Below, one piece after another: positions 24,817-33,410 of a stretch of DNA of 41,347 nucleotides. Below the pieces are notes generated by a model, which was not told where the DNA came from, made no database searches, and was given only the letters and a program-made list of their open reading frames with translations. Source of the stretch: Bacteroidales bacterium. GTDB taxonomy: Bacteria > Bacteroidota > Bacteroidia > Bacteroidales > WCHB1-69. The stretch is taken from NCBI GenBank assembly GCA_017544105.1, contig JAFYEU010000027.1, forward strand, positions 1-41,347, in the 5' to 3' direction. A program made the position numbers and the translations under genes. How positions within the stretch are numbered: position 1 is the stretch's first letter; every line of letters begins with the position of its first letter.

Positions 24817-26340
24817 TTGGAAACGACTGCTCATCATATTGTCAGAAGATTATGGCTGGCCGTGTGGCTGCTTTGCGGGTTGTCCACCCTCAAGGCTCAA
24901 GACACATTGCCTTCAGATGGTCATGTCATCTTCTATTACCCTACCGGTGAGAAGTCCAGTGAAGGAACTTTGGTAAACGGCAAGCCCGAAGGCTGGTGGC
25001 GTTCCTATAACACTGCCGGAGTGCTCATCTCAGAGGGCAACCGTCGCAACTTCCTCCTGGACAGCCTCTGGTCCTTCTATAATGATGACGGCAAGCTGGT
25101 GATGACCACCCATTATCGGGAGAACCAGAAGGATGGCGAGCAGGTGGTCTACCGTGACGACGAGTACACGGTTTCCCAATGGAGAGCCGATACCATCGTG
25201 GGCGCAGTCCTCACCTATGATCTTCAAAAGCGCCTGAAAAAGAGTGTCCCCTACGAGAATGGAAAGCCGCACGGCTTGGCCAAAGAGTACAACGAGGAAG
25301 GACTGGTGGTGGCTGTCACCACCTATTACCGCGGGGTGCAGAGCCGACGTGAGCGGATCAACCGCACCGACAAGCTCGGACTGAAACAGGGCTCCTGGAA
25401 ACTCTTCTGGGATAACGGTAATCTCCGTATGGAAGGCTCCTATCTCAACGACAACAAGCATGGCTTCTTCAAATATTACGACAATGCCGGCGACTTCCTC
25501 TATGTGGAGAAATACGATCATGGCACCCTGGTGACCGATGCCAAGGAGACCAAGCAGATGGATAAACGGGTTGCCTTCCACCCGAATGGCCAACTGGCCA
25601 TGGAGGCCACCTATTACAAAAATATCCCCGATGGAATCCGCCGCGACTATGACAGCACGGGGAAACTGATCAACGGCTATGTCTATGTGAACGGATGGAT
25701 GCGATTTGAGGGCATCACCGACGAGAACGGCCTCCGCCAGGGCTTGTGGAAAGAGTATTACCCCACGGGTGAGTTGCGCTCGCGTGGCAAATACAAAGAC
25801 TCCAAACCTACGGGCAACTGGAAGTTCTTCTTCCCGGATCAGACGGTGGAGATTGTCGGCTCATATACCTCCAAAGGTGAAAAAGACGGCGAGTGGCTCT
25901 GGTTCTACCCGACGGGTGATACGCTGATGGCCGCTCATTATGAGGATGGTGAACTGGAAGGGTATTATGTCGAATACGACGAGGAGGGCATTCCGGTGGT
26001 GCAAGGTAGCTATGTGGCTGGCTATGAGGAGGGCGTGTGGCAATATCGGAATGGCACCTCCGTGGAATCCGGCCATTATGACGGCGGCAAGAAGGAGGGC
26101 CTCTGGATCACGACCTTCGACCCGACGCACACCGCCTTCGAGATCCGCTACGATCAGGACGTGCGCGACGGCAAATATGTGGCCTATTGGGAAAACGGTA
26201 CTGTCAAGACCTTGGGAAAATATAACAAAGGACTCCAGGATGGCCTCTGGACCTACTATAACGAAGATGGCCATACCACCTTGACCACTTTGTTCAAAGA
26301 TGGAAAAGAAATAAAATGGAATGATTATACAATAAAATAG
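24817..26340 (+). CDS. Secreted MORN/YwqK-type repeat protein, TTG start
   Basis: The 507-residue product is built of about a dozen or more repeats of 20-24 residues with the pattern G-x-W-x-x-Y-x-x-x-G-x-L/x-x-x-G-x-Y, as in MORN-variant (YwqK-type) proteins; examples are GLWKEYYPTGELRSRGKY and GLWTYYNEDG. An N-terminal signal peptide ends near KAQ at 26-28. No ATG is available: a TAG stop sits at 24802-24804, and the first plausible start is TTG at 24817, which gives a complete signal peptide with an RR n-region. MORN-like repeats form extended beta-sheets that bind proteins or lipids; the role here is unknown. The LysM transglycosylase follows 97 nt downstream with no promoter seen between. 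Confidence 0.86.
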   Translation: METTAHHIVRRLWLAVWLLCGLSTLKAQDTLPSDGHVIFYYPTGEKSSEGTLVNGKPEGWWRSYNTAGVLISEGNRRNFLLDSLWSFYNDDGKLVMTTHYRENQKDGEQVVYRDDEYTVSQWRADTIVGAVLTYDLQKRLKKSVPYENGKPHGLAKEYNEEGLVVAVTTYYRGVQSRRERINRTDKLGLKQGSWKLFWDNGNLRMEGSYLNDNKHGFFKYYDNAGDFLYVEKYDHGTLVTDAKETKQMDKRVAFHPNGQLAMEATYYKNIPDGIRRDYDSTGKLINGYVYVNGWMRFEGITDENGLRQGLWKEYYPTGELRSRGKYKDSKPTGNWKFFFPDQTVEIVGSYTSKGEKDGEWLWFYPTGDTLMAAHYEDGELEGYYVEYDEEGIPVVQGSYVAGYEEGVWQYRNGTSVESGHYDGGKKEGLWITTFDPTHTAFEIRYDQDVRDGKYVAYWENGTVKTLGKYNKGLQDGLWTYYNEDGHTTLTTLFKDGKEIKWNDYTIK

Positions 26341-26437
26341 AAAATGGCAAGTTTGTCATTATGTTGTGCGATGTACAGAGCATTCGCCACTTCGCCTGAC
26401 GGCTTGCCCCATGATTTTTTGGATTAAAGTAGAGATT

Positions 26438-28033
26438 ATGAGACATAAACATATATTTTGGCTTGCATTGATGATTTCCCTCCTGCTTCCCTCTCGGGCG
26501 CAAAACACCCTGCTTAGTGTGCCTGCTGCCGCCCCGGAAGATACGGTCGGACTCTATGAGGTGGTCAATGAGGAGGTCCGGATCATGGATTCCCTCTTGT
26601 CTGTTTGGTATATTCAAAAAGAACTCCATACCGGACAGTCTGTGCTCTCCAAACTGCGTGATGACACTACCGTCTATGACAATAACGACTCCCTGATCTT
26701 CAAGCGACTCTCCAAGATTGTGACAGCGGTTCCCTTGGCCTACAACGACAGGGTGAAGCGCTTTATCGAACTCTACTCCGTCCAACGTAAACGCTCTTCG
26801 TCAGTCATGTTGGGCCTCGCACAGTACTATTATCCCTGGATGAAGGAGATATTTGACAAGTATGACGTGCCCGAAGAGCTGGTGTATATCACCATCATTG
26901 AGTCGGCGCTGAACCCGTTGGCCGTTTCCCCCGCCGGGGCGACGGGAATATGGCAGTTCATGTATGGCACGGGCAAGTTGTATGGGCTGGAAGTCAACAC
27001 CTATGTGGATGACCGTCGCGATCCTTACAAGGCCACCGATGCCGCGGCACGCCATCTGCGCGACCTCTATAATATCTTCCACGACTGGGGCCTTGCCATC
27101 TCTGCTTACAACTGTGGTGCTGGAAACGTTCGTAAGGCTATCCAGCGCTCCGGTGGTAAAACCGATTTCTGGGGCGTTTCCCCCTACCTGCCTCGCGAGA
27201 CCCAGAACTATTTCCCTGCCTTCATCGGGGCACTCTACATGATGACCTACCACAATCTCTACGGTATCCAGCCAGCCAATATTACCCTGCCCCTCAATGT
27301 GGATTCCGTGATGGTGAATAAGGAGACCCATTTTGATCAGATAACCGCCCTCTTGAATATCAGCCGGGAGGAAATCGTCTCCCTGAACCCGCAATATAAG
27401 AAGTTCATCATTCCTGCCTTCAACGGGCAGTTGTTCCCCTTGCGTCTCCAACCGCACGACCTCATCCGCTTCATCGCCTTACAGGACACCATCCAGAAAT
27501 ATCACTATGATGAGTATTTCAATCCGACGAAGAATCTGACGATCCCGAGCACGAGTGCGAATGCGAATGGTGAGGTGGTACAGGTCACGCCTAACAAATA
27601 CCATACGGTGAGAAAAGGGGAGACCTTGTCCAAGATCGCTTCCAAATATGGCACGACTGTCAACAAGATCAAGTCTCTCAACCATCTGAGAAGCACTAGC
27701 CTGCGGGTGGGCCAGAAGTTGCTGGTCAGGAAAGGCACTACAATCGTGAAGCCGGCACCGGTGGTTGCCGACAGCACGGCCACCACTCCGCAGGACAGCA
27801 CCCTTGCGGCCAAGGATACCACGGTGACCCAGCAGCCGGTAGACACGGTCGTGAAACCGACGCCCGCCCCCAAGCCGACAGGCGGTTATATTACCTACGT
27901 CATCAAGAGAGGTGACACCCTCTCCTCCATAGGTCGGAAGTATGGTAAGACGGCTACCGAAATCGCCAAATATAACCACATCACCAATGTGAATGCTATC
28001 CGGGAAGGACAGAAGATCAAGATACCGCGGTAA
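26438..28033 (+). CDS. Membrane-bound lytic murein transglycosylase with two LysM domains (MltD-like)
   Basis: The 531-residue envelope enzyme cleaves peptidoglycan glycan strands with formation of 1,6-anhydro-muramic acid ends. After a signal peptide (to about AQ 22), the SLT catalytic domain has IIESALNP with catalytic E155, then GATGIWQFM at 168-176 and AYNCGAGNV at 223-231. Two LysM peptidoglycan-binding domains follow at 388-430 and 486-530, joined by a Pro/Thr-rich linker. No lipobox is seen. The start at 26438 is chosen because it yields a clean signal peptide; an upstream in-frame ATG at 26366 adds an unlikely leader. The 3' end overlaps the convergent ABC exporter gene by 17 nt. Confidence 0.94.
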   Translation: MRHKHIFWLALMISLLLPSRAQNTLLSVPAAAPEDTVGLYEVVNEEVRIMDSLLSVWYIQKELHTGQSVLSKLRDDTTVYDNNDSLIFKRLSKIVTAVPLAYNDRVKRFIELYSVQRKRSSSVMLGLAQYYYPWMKEIFDKYDVPEELVYITIIESALNPLAVSPAGATGIWQFMYGTGKLYGLEVNTYVDDRRDPYKATDAAARHLRDLYNIFHDWGLAISAYNCGAGNVRKAIQRSGGKTDFWGVSPYLPRETQNYFPAFIGALYMMTYHNLYGIQPANITLPLNVDSVMVNKETHFDQITALLNISREEIVSLNPQYKKFIIPAFNGQLFPLRLQPHDLIRFIALQDTIQKYHYDEYFNPTKNLTIPSTSANANGEVVQVTPNKYHTVRKGETLSKIASKYGTTVNKIKSLNHLRSTSLRVGQKLLVRKGTTIVKPAPVVADSTATTPQDSTLAAKDTTVTQQPVDTVVKPTPAPKPTGGYITYVIKRGDTLSSIGRKYGKTATEIAKYNHITNVNAIREGQKIKIPR

Positions 28034-29864
28034 CGTCGTCTCGCTGGGTGGTGTAGAATCGGTAATAATGTCCCTGTAAAGCCATCAGTTCGTCGTGGGA
28101 GCCCTGTTCCACGATAGTGCCGTCTTGGAGAAAACAGATGGTGCTCGCCAGTCGTATGGTGCTCAGCCGATGCGCGATGATGATGGCGGTACGGTTTTGT
28201 AGCAGGGGTGCCAGCGCCTCTTGGAAGAGGTACTCGGATTCATTGTCTAGGGCGGAGGTGGCTTCATCCAACACCAAGACTTGCGGGTTGCGCAGCAGGA
28301 TGCGGGCAATGCTGATACGTTGGCGCTGTCCTCCCGAGAGTCGCATGCCCCGGTCACCTAACATGGTGTCATAACCCTCTTCCATCTCCATGATGAAATC
28401 GTGAGCTTGGGCCAGCTTGGCGGCTGCGACAACTTGTTCTCGCGTCACGTCGAGGCCCATGGTGATGTTGTGATAGACAGTGTCATGGAAGAGAATCACA
28501 TCTTGTGAGACCACCCCGAAGAGGGCCCTGAGATTCCGGATGCTGTAATGTCGACAAGAGATGCCATCAATCAGGATCTCCCCGTAAGGAGCATCGTAGA
28601 AGCGGGAGAGCAGATCCACGATGGTGGATTTCCCGGCGCCGGAGGGACCCACCAAAGCCACGGTCTCCCCTTTGTGAATGGTGAGGTTCAGATGCCGCAG
28701 CACCTCACACTGCGACTCCTCTTCCACTGGATGATAGGAGAAAGAGACATCCTGGAGACGGATGTCGTGTTCCAGTGTTGAAAGATGTATGGGATGCTCT
28801 TCCTCCACGATCTCCTCTTCAGCATCCATCACCTCATAGATGCGCTGGGCTGCCGTCAGTCCTTTCTGCATCGTATAATAGGTGGTCACCAAGGCTTTTG
28901 CGGGGGCAATCATGCGGGCAAAAACCACAAAGTAGAGCATGAACAGGGCGCTGGTCCGAAGCAGCAGGGAAGGCGTCAGCCATAAGGTGAGTATGGAGAT
29001 GAGCAAGATGGCCACGATGCATAAGAACTCGATGAGCGGTGCCCCGAGCTCCTGAATGCGGAAAATTCTCTTGTGCAGTTGGTAGAAGCGGTTGTTGTGC
29101 TTGGCAAACTTCTCTGACGCATACTGTTCGGCATTGTATCCCTGGATCACGCGGAGCCCGCCTATCGCCTCTTCAAAGAGGGCACTGATATTGCCCAACA
29201 ACTGTTGCAACCGCAAGGAAGAAGCGGATATACGCTTGCCGATGAAACCCAAGAGCAAGCCGATAAGGGGCAGGATTACCAAGGCAATCAAGGTCAGCTT
29301 CACACTGATGGAAAACAGGGTGATCAAAAAGACGATGATGAGGAAGGGATCGCGACAGAGCGACTGCAGGGAGGAAAACACCGACCACTCCACCTCCAGC
29401 ACATCCGCCCCCATGCGACTAAGCATGTCGCCTTTTTTGTACTTGGCGAAAAACGACAAGGGAAGGATCAGCATCCGATGGTAAAGGTCTCGCCGTAAAT
29501 CCTGCAGGATGCCTGCGCGGAGCGGAGCCAGCCAATAGAAACTCATGTAGCGGCAGAAGTTCGAGAGCAGTGAAAGCAGAATCATCACCACGGCAATGTA
29601 AATCAACGCCGCATGCGGTCCGTGGACGGTGATGACTTGCCCCATGTAATAGTAAAAGGTGTCGATGAAATATCGCGATGTCAGAGCAAAAGTGGGCTTG
29701 GCGGCCACCATCTCCACCTGATTGAAAAGGACCGAAAGAAAAGGAACGACCATCGATAGTGTGAAGATGGAGAAAAGCGCATAGAACAGGTTCGCTAGCA
29801 CGACCAGCAAAATAAGGCCTTTATATCCCGCCAGATACCGTAATAATCGCTTTAAAAGATGCAT
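28017..29864 (-). CDS. ABC exporter, fused membrane and ATPase domains (MsbA-like)
   Basis: The 615-residue half-transporter has a six-helix type IV transmembrane domain (about 1-325) and an ATPase domain with Walker A GPSGAGKST at 406-414, the signature LSGGQRQRISIAR and Walker B VLVLDEATSALD, then the H-loop IIAHRLSTI. Homodimers of this class export lipids, lipid A (MsbA) or drugs; the substrate is not deducible. The ATG at 29864 is used. A frame extension to TTG at 29882 would start inside the -7 box. It is convergent with the transglycosylase gene and divergent from ftsX. Confidence 0.9.
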   Translation of the reverse strand: MHLLKRLLRYLAGYKGLILLVVLANLFYALFSIFTLSMVVPFLSVLFNQVEMVAAKPTFALTSRYFIDTFYYYMGQVITVHGPHAALIYIAVVMILLSLLSNFCRYMSFYWLAPLRAGILQDLRRDLYHRMLILPLSFFAKYKKGDMLSRMGADVLEVEWSVFSSLQSLCRDPFLIIVFLITLFSISVKLTLIALVILPLIGLLLGFIGKRISASSLRLQQLLGNISALFEEAIGGLRVIQGYNAEQYASEKFAKHNNRFYQLHKRIFRIQELGAPLIEFLCIVAILLISILTLWLTPSLLLRTSALFMLYFVVFARMIAPAKALVTTYYTMQKGLTAAQRIYEVMDAEEEIVEEEHPIHLSTLEHDIRLQDVSFSYHPVEEESQCEVLRHLNLTIHKGETVALVGPSGAGKSTIVDLLSRFYDAPYGEILIDGISCRHYSIRNLRALFGVVSQDVILFHDTVYHNITMGLDVTREQVVAAAKLAQAHDFIMEMEEGYDTMLGDRGMRLSGGQRQRISIARILLRNPQVLVLDEATSALDNESEYLFQEALAPLLQNRTAIIIAHRLSTIRLASTICFLQDGTIVEQGSHDELMALQGHYYRFYTTQRDDVTAVS

Positions 29865-29878
29865 CGTAAAAAAACGGT

Positions 29879-29887
29879 GCAAAATTA
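29879..29887 (-). promoter_or_regulatory. -7 promoter box for the ABC exporter
   Basis: The minus strand reads TAATTTTGC, matching TAnnTTTG-C, only 14 nt before the ATG at 29864. The ftsX -7 box lies 12 nt away on the other strand, so the two polymerase sites must overlap. Confidence 0.55.
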
Positions 29888-29899
29888 CGAAAAATAGTG

Positions 29900-29908
29900 T
29901 ACCTTTGC
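29900..29908 (+). promoter_or_regulatory. -7 promoter box for the ftsX unit
   Basis: TACCTTTGC matches TAnnTTTG-C, 17 nt before the ftsX ATG at 29926. It faces away from the exporter promoter at 29879-29887. Confidence 0.6.
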
Positions 29909-29925
29909 CGCGTTAAAAATTCAAT

Positions 29926-30816
29926 ATGGCAAAGTATCCCGATACCATTGACAGGATTACCAAAGCACGTCTCCGACTCTCCACCTTTGGGTCCATTATG
30001 AGCATAGCCCTGACGATGTTTTTCATCGGCACGCTGACATTTTTTGCATACTTTTCCACCCATTATATCCGCAACCTTTCCCAGAACATTGAGCTGGAAG
30101 TGCTGTTCTATGGAGATGTCAAAGAGGCGGACATCAATGCATTGGAACAACAATTGAAACTTAAACCCTATATCACCTCCTCCAGGGTCTCCTCCAAAGA
30201 GGAGAATACCGCGATCGCCAAGAAGATTGTGGGTTATAACTATACCGAGATTATCCCCAACAACAATCCCATCAATGCCTCTATCATGTTGAGTGTGGCA
30301 CCCGATTATGCCAACACTGATTCCATCGCCAACATTAAAAAGGAGCTGAAACGCAATGAGCTGGTGCAGGATGTGGATTCTCCCGACATTATCGTCAAGT
30401 CGTTAAGCGACAATTTCCGCAAGATACAATGGATTATCCTGGGCATATGCGCGGTCTTCATGATCATCTCCATGCTGTTGATAGCCAACTGTATCCGTCT
30501 TAATATCTATGCCCAGCGGTTCAATATCAAGAGCATGTTGCTGGTGGGTGCCACCCCGCGTTTTGTCCGCCGTCCATTCGTCATGAAAGGTTTTGTACAA
30601 GGCGTCTGGGGAGGTGTCATCGCGGTCATTCTGGTGGCTTTGGCACTCTATTTTGGACATCAGGCCATCCCGGATCTGGTGGATTTCTCCTTGATGGTCC
30701 CGATCGCCATCATACTGGGTGCCATCCTGTTGTTTAGCATACTTTTCTCCATCATCATCTCTTCCATGTCTGTCAACCGCTACATCCGTATTAACGACGA
30801 ACGTCTCTATTTATAA
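29926..30816 (+). CDS. ftsX: Cell-division permease-like protein FtsX
   Basis: The 296-residue inner-membrane protein has the FtsX layout: cytoplasmic N-terminus, TM1 at about 24-46, an extracytoplasmic domain to about 165, then three C-terminal TM segments (about 168-190, 220-245, 262-286). The basic motif IYAQRFNIKSMLLVGATPRFVRRPF matches the FtsX-domain loop between TM2 and TM3 (shown here as IKSMLLVGATPRFVRRPF). FtsEX regulates cell-wall hydrolases at the septum. FtsE is not adjacent. It is the first gene of a unit with DUF3098, uppP and truB, an order I recall as common in Bacteroidota. Confidence 0.92.
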   Translation: MAKYPDTIDRITKARLRLSTFGSIMSIALTMFFIGTLTFFAYFSTHYIRNLSQNIELEVLFYGDVKEADINALEQQLKLKPYITSSRVSSKEENTAIAKKIVGYNYTEIIPNNNPINASIMLSVAPDYANTDSIANIKKELKRNELVQDVDSPDIIVKSLSDNFRKIQWIILGICAVFMIISMLLIANCIRLNIYAQRFNIKSMLLVGATPRFVRRPFVMKGFVQGVWGGVIAVILVALALYFGHQAIPDLVDFSLMVPIAIILGAILLFSILFSIIISSMSVNRYIRINDERLYL

Positions 30817-30841
30817 TTGATATCCATTTCTTAATCGTAAT

Positions 30842-31111
30842 ATGAAATCTGACAATAAAGAAATCAAAGAGGGCAAGGCCCCTCTCTTCAGAACAACCAA
30901 TTACATCTTGATGGCAGTGGGTTTCTTCCTGCTGATTTTAGGTTATCTGCTACTCCGCGGTGGTCTGGTTGAAGATCCGAACACTTTCGATGGTGAGATT
31001 TTCAACACCCGCCGGCTGGTGGTAGCCCCTATTCTGATGTTCCTGGGTATTGTCGTGGAGGGTGTGGCTATTATGTGGCATCCCAGAAAGAAATCTGAAC
31101 CGGAAGCATAG
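30842..31111 (+). CDS. DUF3098 family small membrane protein
   Basis: The 89-residue protein has two hydrophobic segments (about 20-40 and 58-80). The pattern TTNYILMAVGF, GGLVEDPNTFDGEIF and RRLVVAPILMFLG fits the DUF3098 family as I know it. It sits between ftsX (25-nt gap) and uppP (2-nt gap), the conserved position for this family. Its function is unknown; context suggests the envelope or division machinery. Confidence 0.85.
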   Translation: MKSDNKEIKEGKAPLFRTTNYILMAVGFFLLILGYLLLRGGLVEDPNTFDGEIFNTRRLVVAPILMFLGIVVEGVAIMWHPRKKSEPEA

Positions 31112-31113
31112 TC

Positions 31114-31908
31114 ATGACGTGGTTTCAAGCCCTGATATTAGGTATCATTCAAGGGTTTACAGAGTTTCTGCCCGTTAGCAGCAGCGGTCACCTGATTATC
31201 GGTCGGGAGATCTTAGGCGTTGGTGTGGCGGAGAATGTCACCTTTGAAGTGCTGGTGCATACCGCTACCGTGCTCAGTACCTTGACCGTGTTTTGGAAAG
31301 AGATTCTGAACCTATTGGCTAAATTCTTCAAGTTTCAGTGGAATGAGGAGACTCAGTATATCTGCAAGATCCTGGTCTCCATGATTCCGGTTCTCATCGT
31401 CGGTCTCTTCTTCAAAGATACGGTCGAGTCCTTCTTTGGGGAAGGTCTTGTGTTGGTGGGCAGTATGTTGCTGGTGACGGCTCTGCTGCTGGCGCTCACG
31501 CGCTTTGTCCGCTTTCGGGGAAACAAGCCGCTCACTTTCGGGCGTGCTTTCCTCATCGGCTGTGCCCAAGCGGTTGCGGTGCTCCCAGGTCTCTCCCGTT
31601 CCGGCTCCACCATCGCCACCGGCTTGTTGAGTGGGGTGCGCAAGGAGGAGGTGGCCCAGTTCTCCTTCCTGATGGTGATCATCCCCATCCTGGGTGAATC
31701 TTTCCTCGACCTGGTTGGCGGCAATTTCTCCTTTTCCCAGTGCGGCCTCTCGGCCCAAGCGCTGATATGCGGTTTTATCTCCGCCTATATATGTGGCGTG
31801 CTGGCCTGTCGCTTCATGATTAGTATTGTCAAGAAAGCCAATCTCGCCTGGTTCTCTATCTATTGCGCCATTGTCGGCATCATCGCTATCATAGTCGGCT
31901 TATGCTAA
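31114..31908 (+). CDS. uppP: Undecaprenyl-diphosphatase (BacA-type)
   Basis: The 264-residue polytopic membrane enzyme dephosphorylates undecaprenyl diphosphate to recycle the lipid carrier of cell-wall and polysaccharide synthesis; it is also linked to bacitracin resistance. The two family boxes are present: QGFTEFLPVSSSGHLII at 13-29 (acidic and His residues of the active site) and LPGLSRSGSTIATGLLSG in the second half. Eight or so hydrophobic segments fit the family. It starts 2 nt after DUF3098 and overlaps truB by 7 nt. Confidence 0.95.
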   Translation: MTWFQALILGIIQGFTEFLPVSSSGHLIIGREILGVGVAENVTFEVLVHTATVLSTLTVFWKEILNLLAKFFKFQWNEETQYICKILVSMIPVLIVGLFFKDTVESFFGEGLVLVGSMLLVTALLLALTRFVRFRGNKPLTFGRAFLIGCAQAVAVLPGLSRSGSTIATGLLSGVRKEEVAQFSFLMVIIPILGESFLDLVGGNFSFSQCGLSAQALICGFISAYICGVLACRFMISIVKKANLAWFSIYCAIVGIIAIIVGLC

Positions 31909-32621
31909 AGAATCCGATTGTGCATGCTACCGTCTTCCAGCTGCCCGAGTTGGAGGTTAACCCCGAGGAGGATGTCCTGCTCGTGGACAAGCCTCTTCTC
32001 TGTACCTCTTTCGATATTGTCGGCAAAGTGCGCGGCATCGTCCAGCGAAAGGCCAACCGCAGGGTGAAGGTAGGTCATGCCGGCACGTTGGATCCCCTGG
32101 CGACGGGTCTGCTCATCATCTGCATCGGCAAGATGACCAAGAAGATAGACCAGATCCAGCAACAGGTGAAAGAATATACGGGTACTTTTTGTCTGGGCGC
32201 CACCACCCCTAGTTTCGACTTGGAACATCCTGTCGATGCTACGATGCCCTATGACCATATCACCCGTGAACTCGCAGAGTCGGTGGCGAAAGACTTTGTC
32301 GGAGAGCTGGAGCAGGTGCCGCCGCTCTTCTCAGCGGTCCGCTATAATGGCCGAAGAGCCTACCACCTTGCCCGTGTGGGCGAGAGCGCACAGCTCGAGA
32401 CCAAGCATGTGATCATCTATGAGTTCGAAATCACCCGTTTTGAATTGCCGGAGGTAGATTTCCGTATCCGTTGTTCCAAAGGCACTTACATCCGGTCCGT
32501 CGCCCGCGATTTTGGAGCGGCTCTCCAGTCGGGTGCCCACCTGACCTGCCTGCGCCGTACGATGATTGGCGATTACCATGTGGAGGATGCTATCAAGCCG
32601 ATCATCCTTGACAACAGATAG
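31902..32621 (+). CDS. truB: tRNA pseudouridine-55 synthase
   Basis: The 239-residue enzyme makes pseudouridine 55 in the T-loop of tRNAs. The catalytic block is KVGHAGTLDPLATGLL with D64 as nucleophile; KGTYIRSVARDFG in the second half is the matching conserved segment. The start at 31902 is chosen because it gives the usual short lead-in to LLVDKP. Its ATG and the uppP stop form ATGCTAA (31902-31908), implying coupled translation. An upstream in-frame ATG at 31863 lies inside uppP and adds a His/Arg-rich leader unlike TruB. The gene ends 7 nt before the convergent SDR gene. Confidence 0.95.
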   Translation: MLKNPIVHATVFQLPELEVNPEEDVLLVDKPLLCTSFDIVGKVRGIVQRKANRRVKVGHAGTLDPLATGLLIICIGKMTKKIDQIQQQVKEYTGTFCLGATTPSFDLEHPVDATMPYDHITRELAESVAKDFVGELEQVPPLFSAVRYNGRRAYHLARVGESAQLETKHVIIYEFEITRFELPEVDFRIRCSKGTYIRSVARDFGAALQSGAHLTCLRRTMIGDYHVEDAIKPIILDNR

Positions 32622-32628
32622 GCAGGTT

Positions 32629-33399
32629 CTATACGAATTTTTTCTTGATGATGTCCACGATCCAGTCGGGGGCGATGATGCTTAGGGCTACAAATATGCG
32701 GCTCCAGACACCGGGTATGCGACGTTTCCAGCCGCGGAAGAGGGCACGCACCCCCTTCTTGGCCACCTGGTGCGGTTTTAACATGAAGCCCAAACGACAC
32801 AACCACCGGCGCATGTTGACGGGCAGGTTGTAGAGGTCGGTGTCCACCGCACCCGGACAGACGCAACAGACCTTCACTCCGTGATGCTTCAACTCGGATG
32901 ACAGTGCATAGCTGAACGACATCAGGGCGGTCTTGGTGCTCTCATAGACCGCAATGGTGGGGAACTTCATGAAAGCTGTGATGGAACTGGCGTTGAGGAT
33001 ATAACCATGGCCACGGTCTTTCATGGCCTTGCCAAAAAGAAGCGATAACATGACCGGAGTGTGGACATGAAGTGTCAGCATCTTTTCCGATAGCTTGGTC
33101 GGTTTTTCCACGGCAGCTCCGAAATAGAACATGCCAGCATTGTTGATGACAACCTCTATGTCAAGCTGTTGCTCTTTACAATAGTCGAACAGTTGCTGCG
33201 CCGCCTCGGGAACGGCCAGGTCCATCATGAGGGTCTTGACCTCCAAGGAGGGATATCGTGAGCGAATCTGCTGGGAGGCAGTCTCGTTGAGATCCTCCCG
33301 GTTGCTGACAATCAGGATGTTGTATTGGCGGGCGGCCATCTCCTCCGCGTATGCCAGTCCGATGCCGGAACTGCCGCCGGTAATAAGTGCGTAACTCAT
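32629..33399 (-). CDS. Short-chain dehydrogenase/reductase (classical SDR)
   Basis: The 256-residue Rossmann-fold oxidoreductase has the cofactor motif TGGSSGIG at 7-14, NNAG at 87-90 and the catalytic set N136, S138/S139, Y152 and K156 (VYESTK). Length and motifs fit classical SDRs using NAD(P)H. The R34 after VSN suggests NADPH preference. The substrate is unknown. The C-terminal about 50 residues are basic and hydrophobic and might contact membrane. It is the last gene of the parE unit, 11 nt after sufS. Confidence 0.9.
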   Translation of the reverse strand: MSYALITGGSSGIGLAYAEEMAARQYNILIVSNREDLNETASQQIRSRYPSLEVKTLMMDLAVPEAAQQLFDYCKEQQLDIEVVINNAGMFYFGAAVEKPTKLSEKMLTLHVHTPVMLSLLFGKAMKDRGHGYILNASSITAFMKFPTIAVYESTKTALMSFSYALSSELKHHGVKVCCVCPGAVDTDLYNLPVNMRRWLCRLGFMLKPHQVAKKGVRALFRGWKRRIPGVWSRIFVALSIIAPDWIVDIIKKKFV

Positions 33400-33410
33400 C
33401 GTTTTCGTGT

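Noticed and set aside
24701..24976. Two short plus-strand frames around the terminator and the MORN gene start
   Set aside because: They cross a strong terminator hairpin or overlap the MORN protein's signal peptide in another frame, and carry no domain.
26346..26408. GGCAAG...CTTGCC inverted repeat between the MORN and transglycosylase genes
   Set aside because: A 6-bp stem with a loop of about 50 nt is not a credible terminator or riboswitch.
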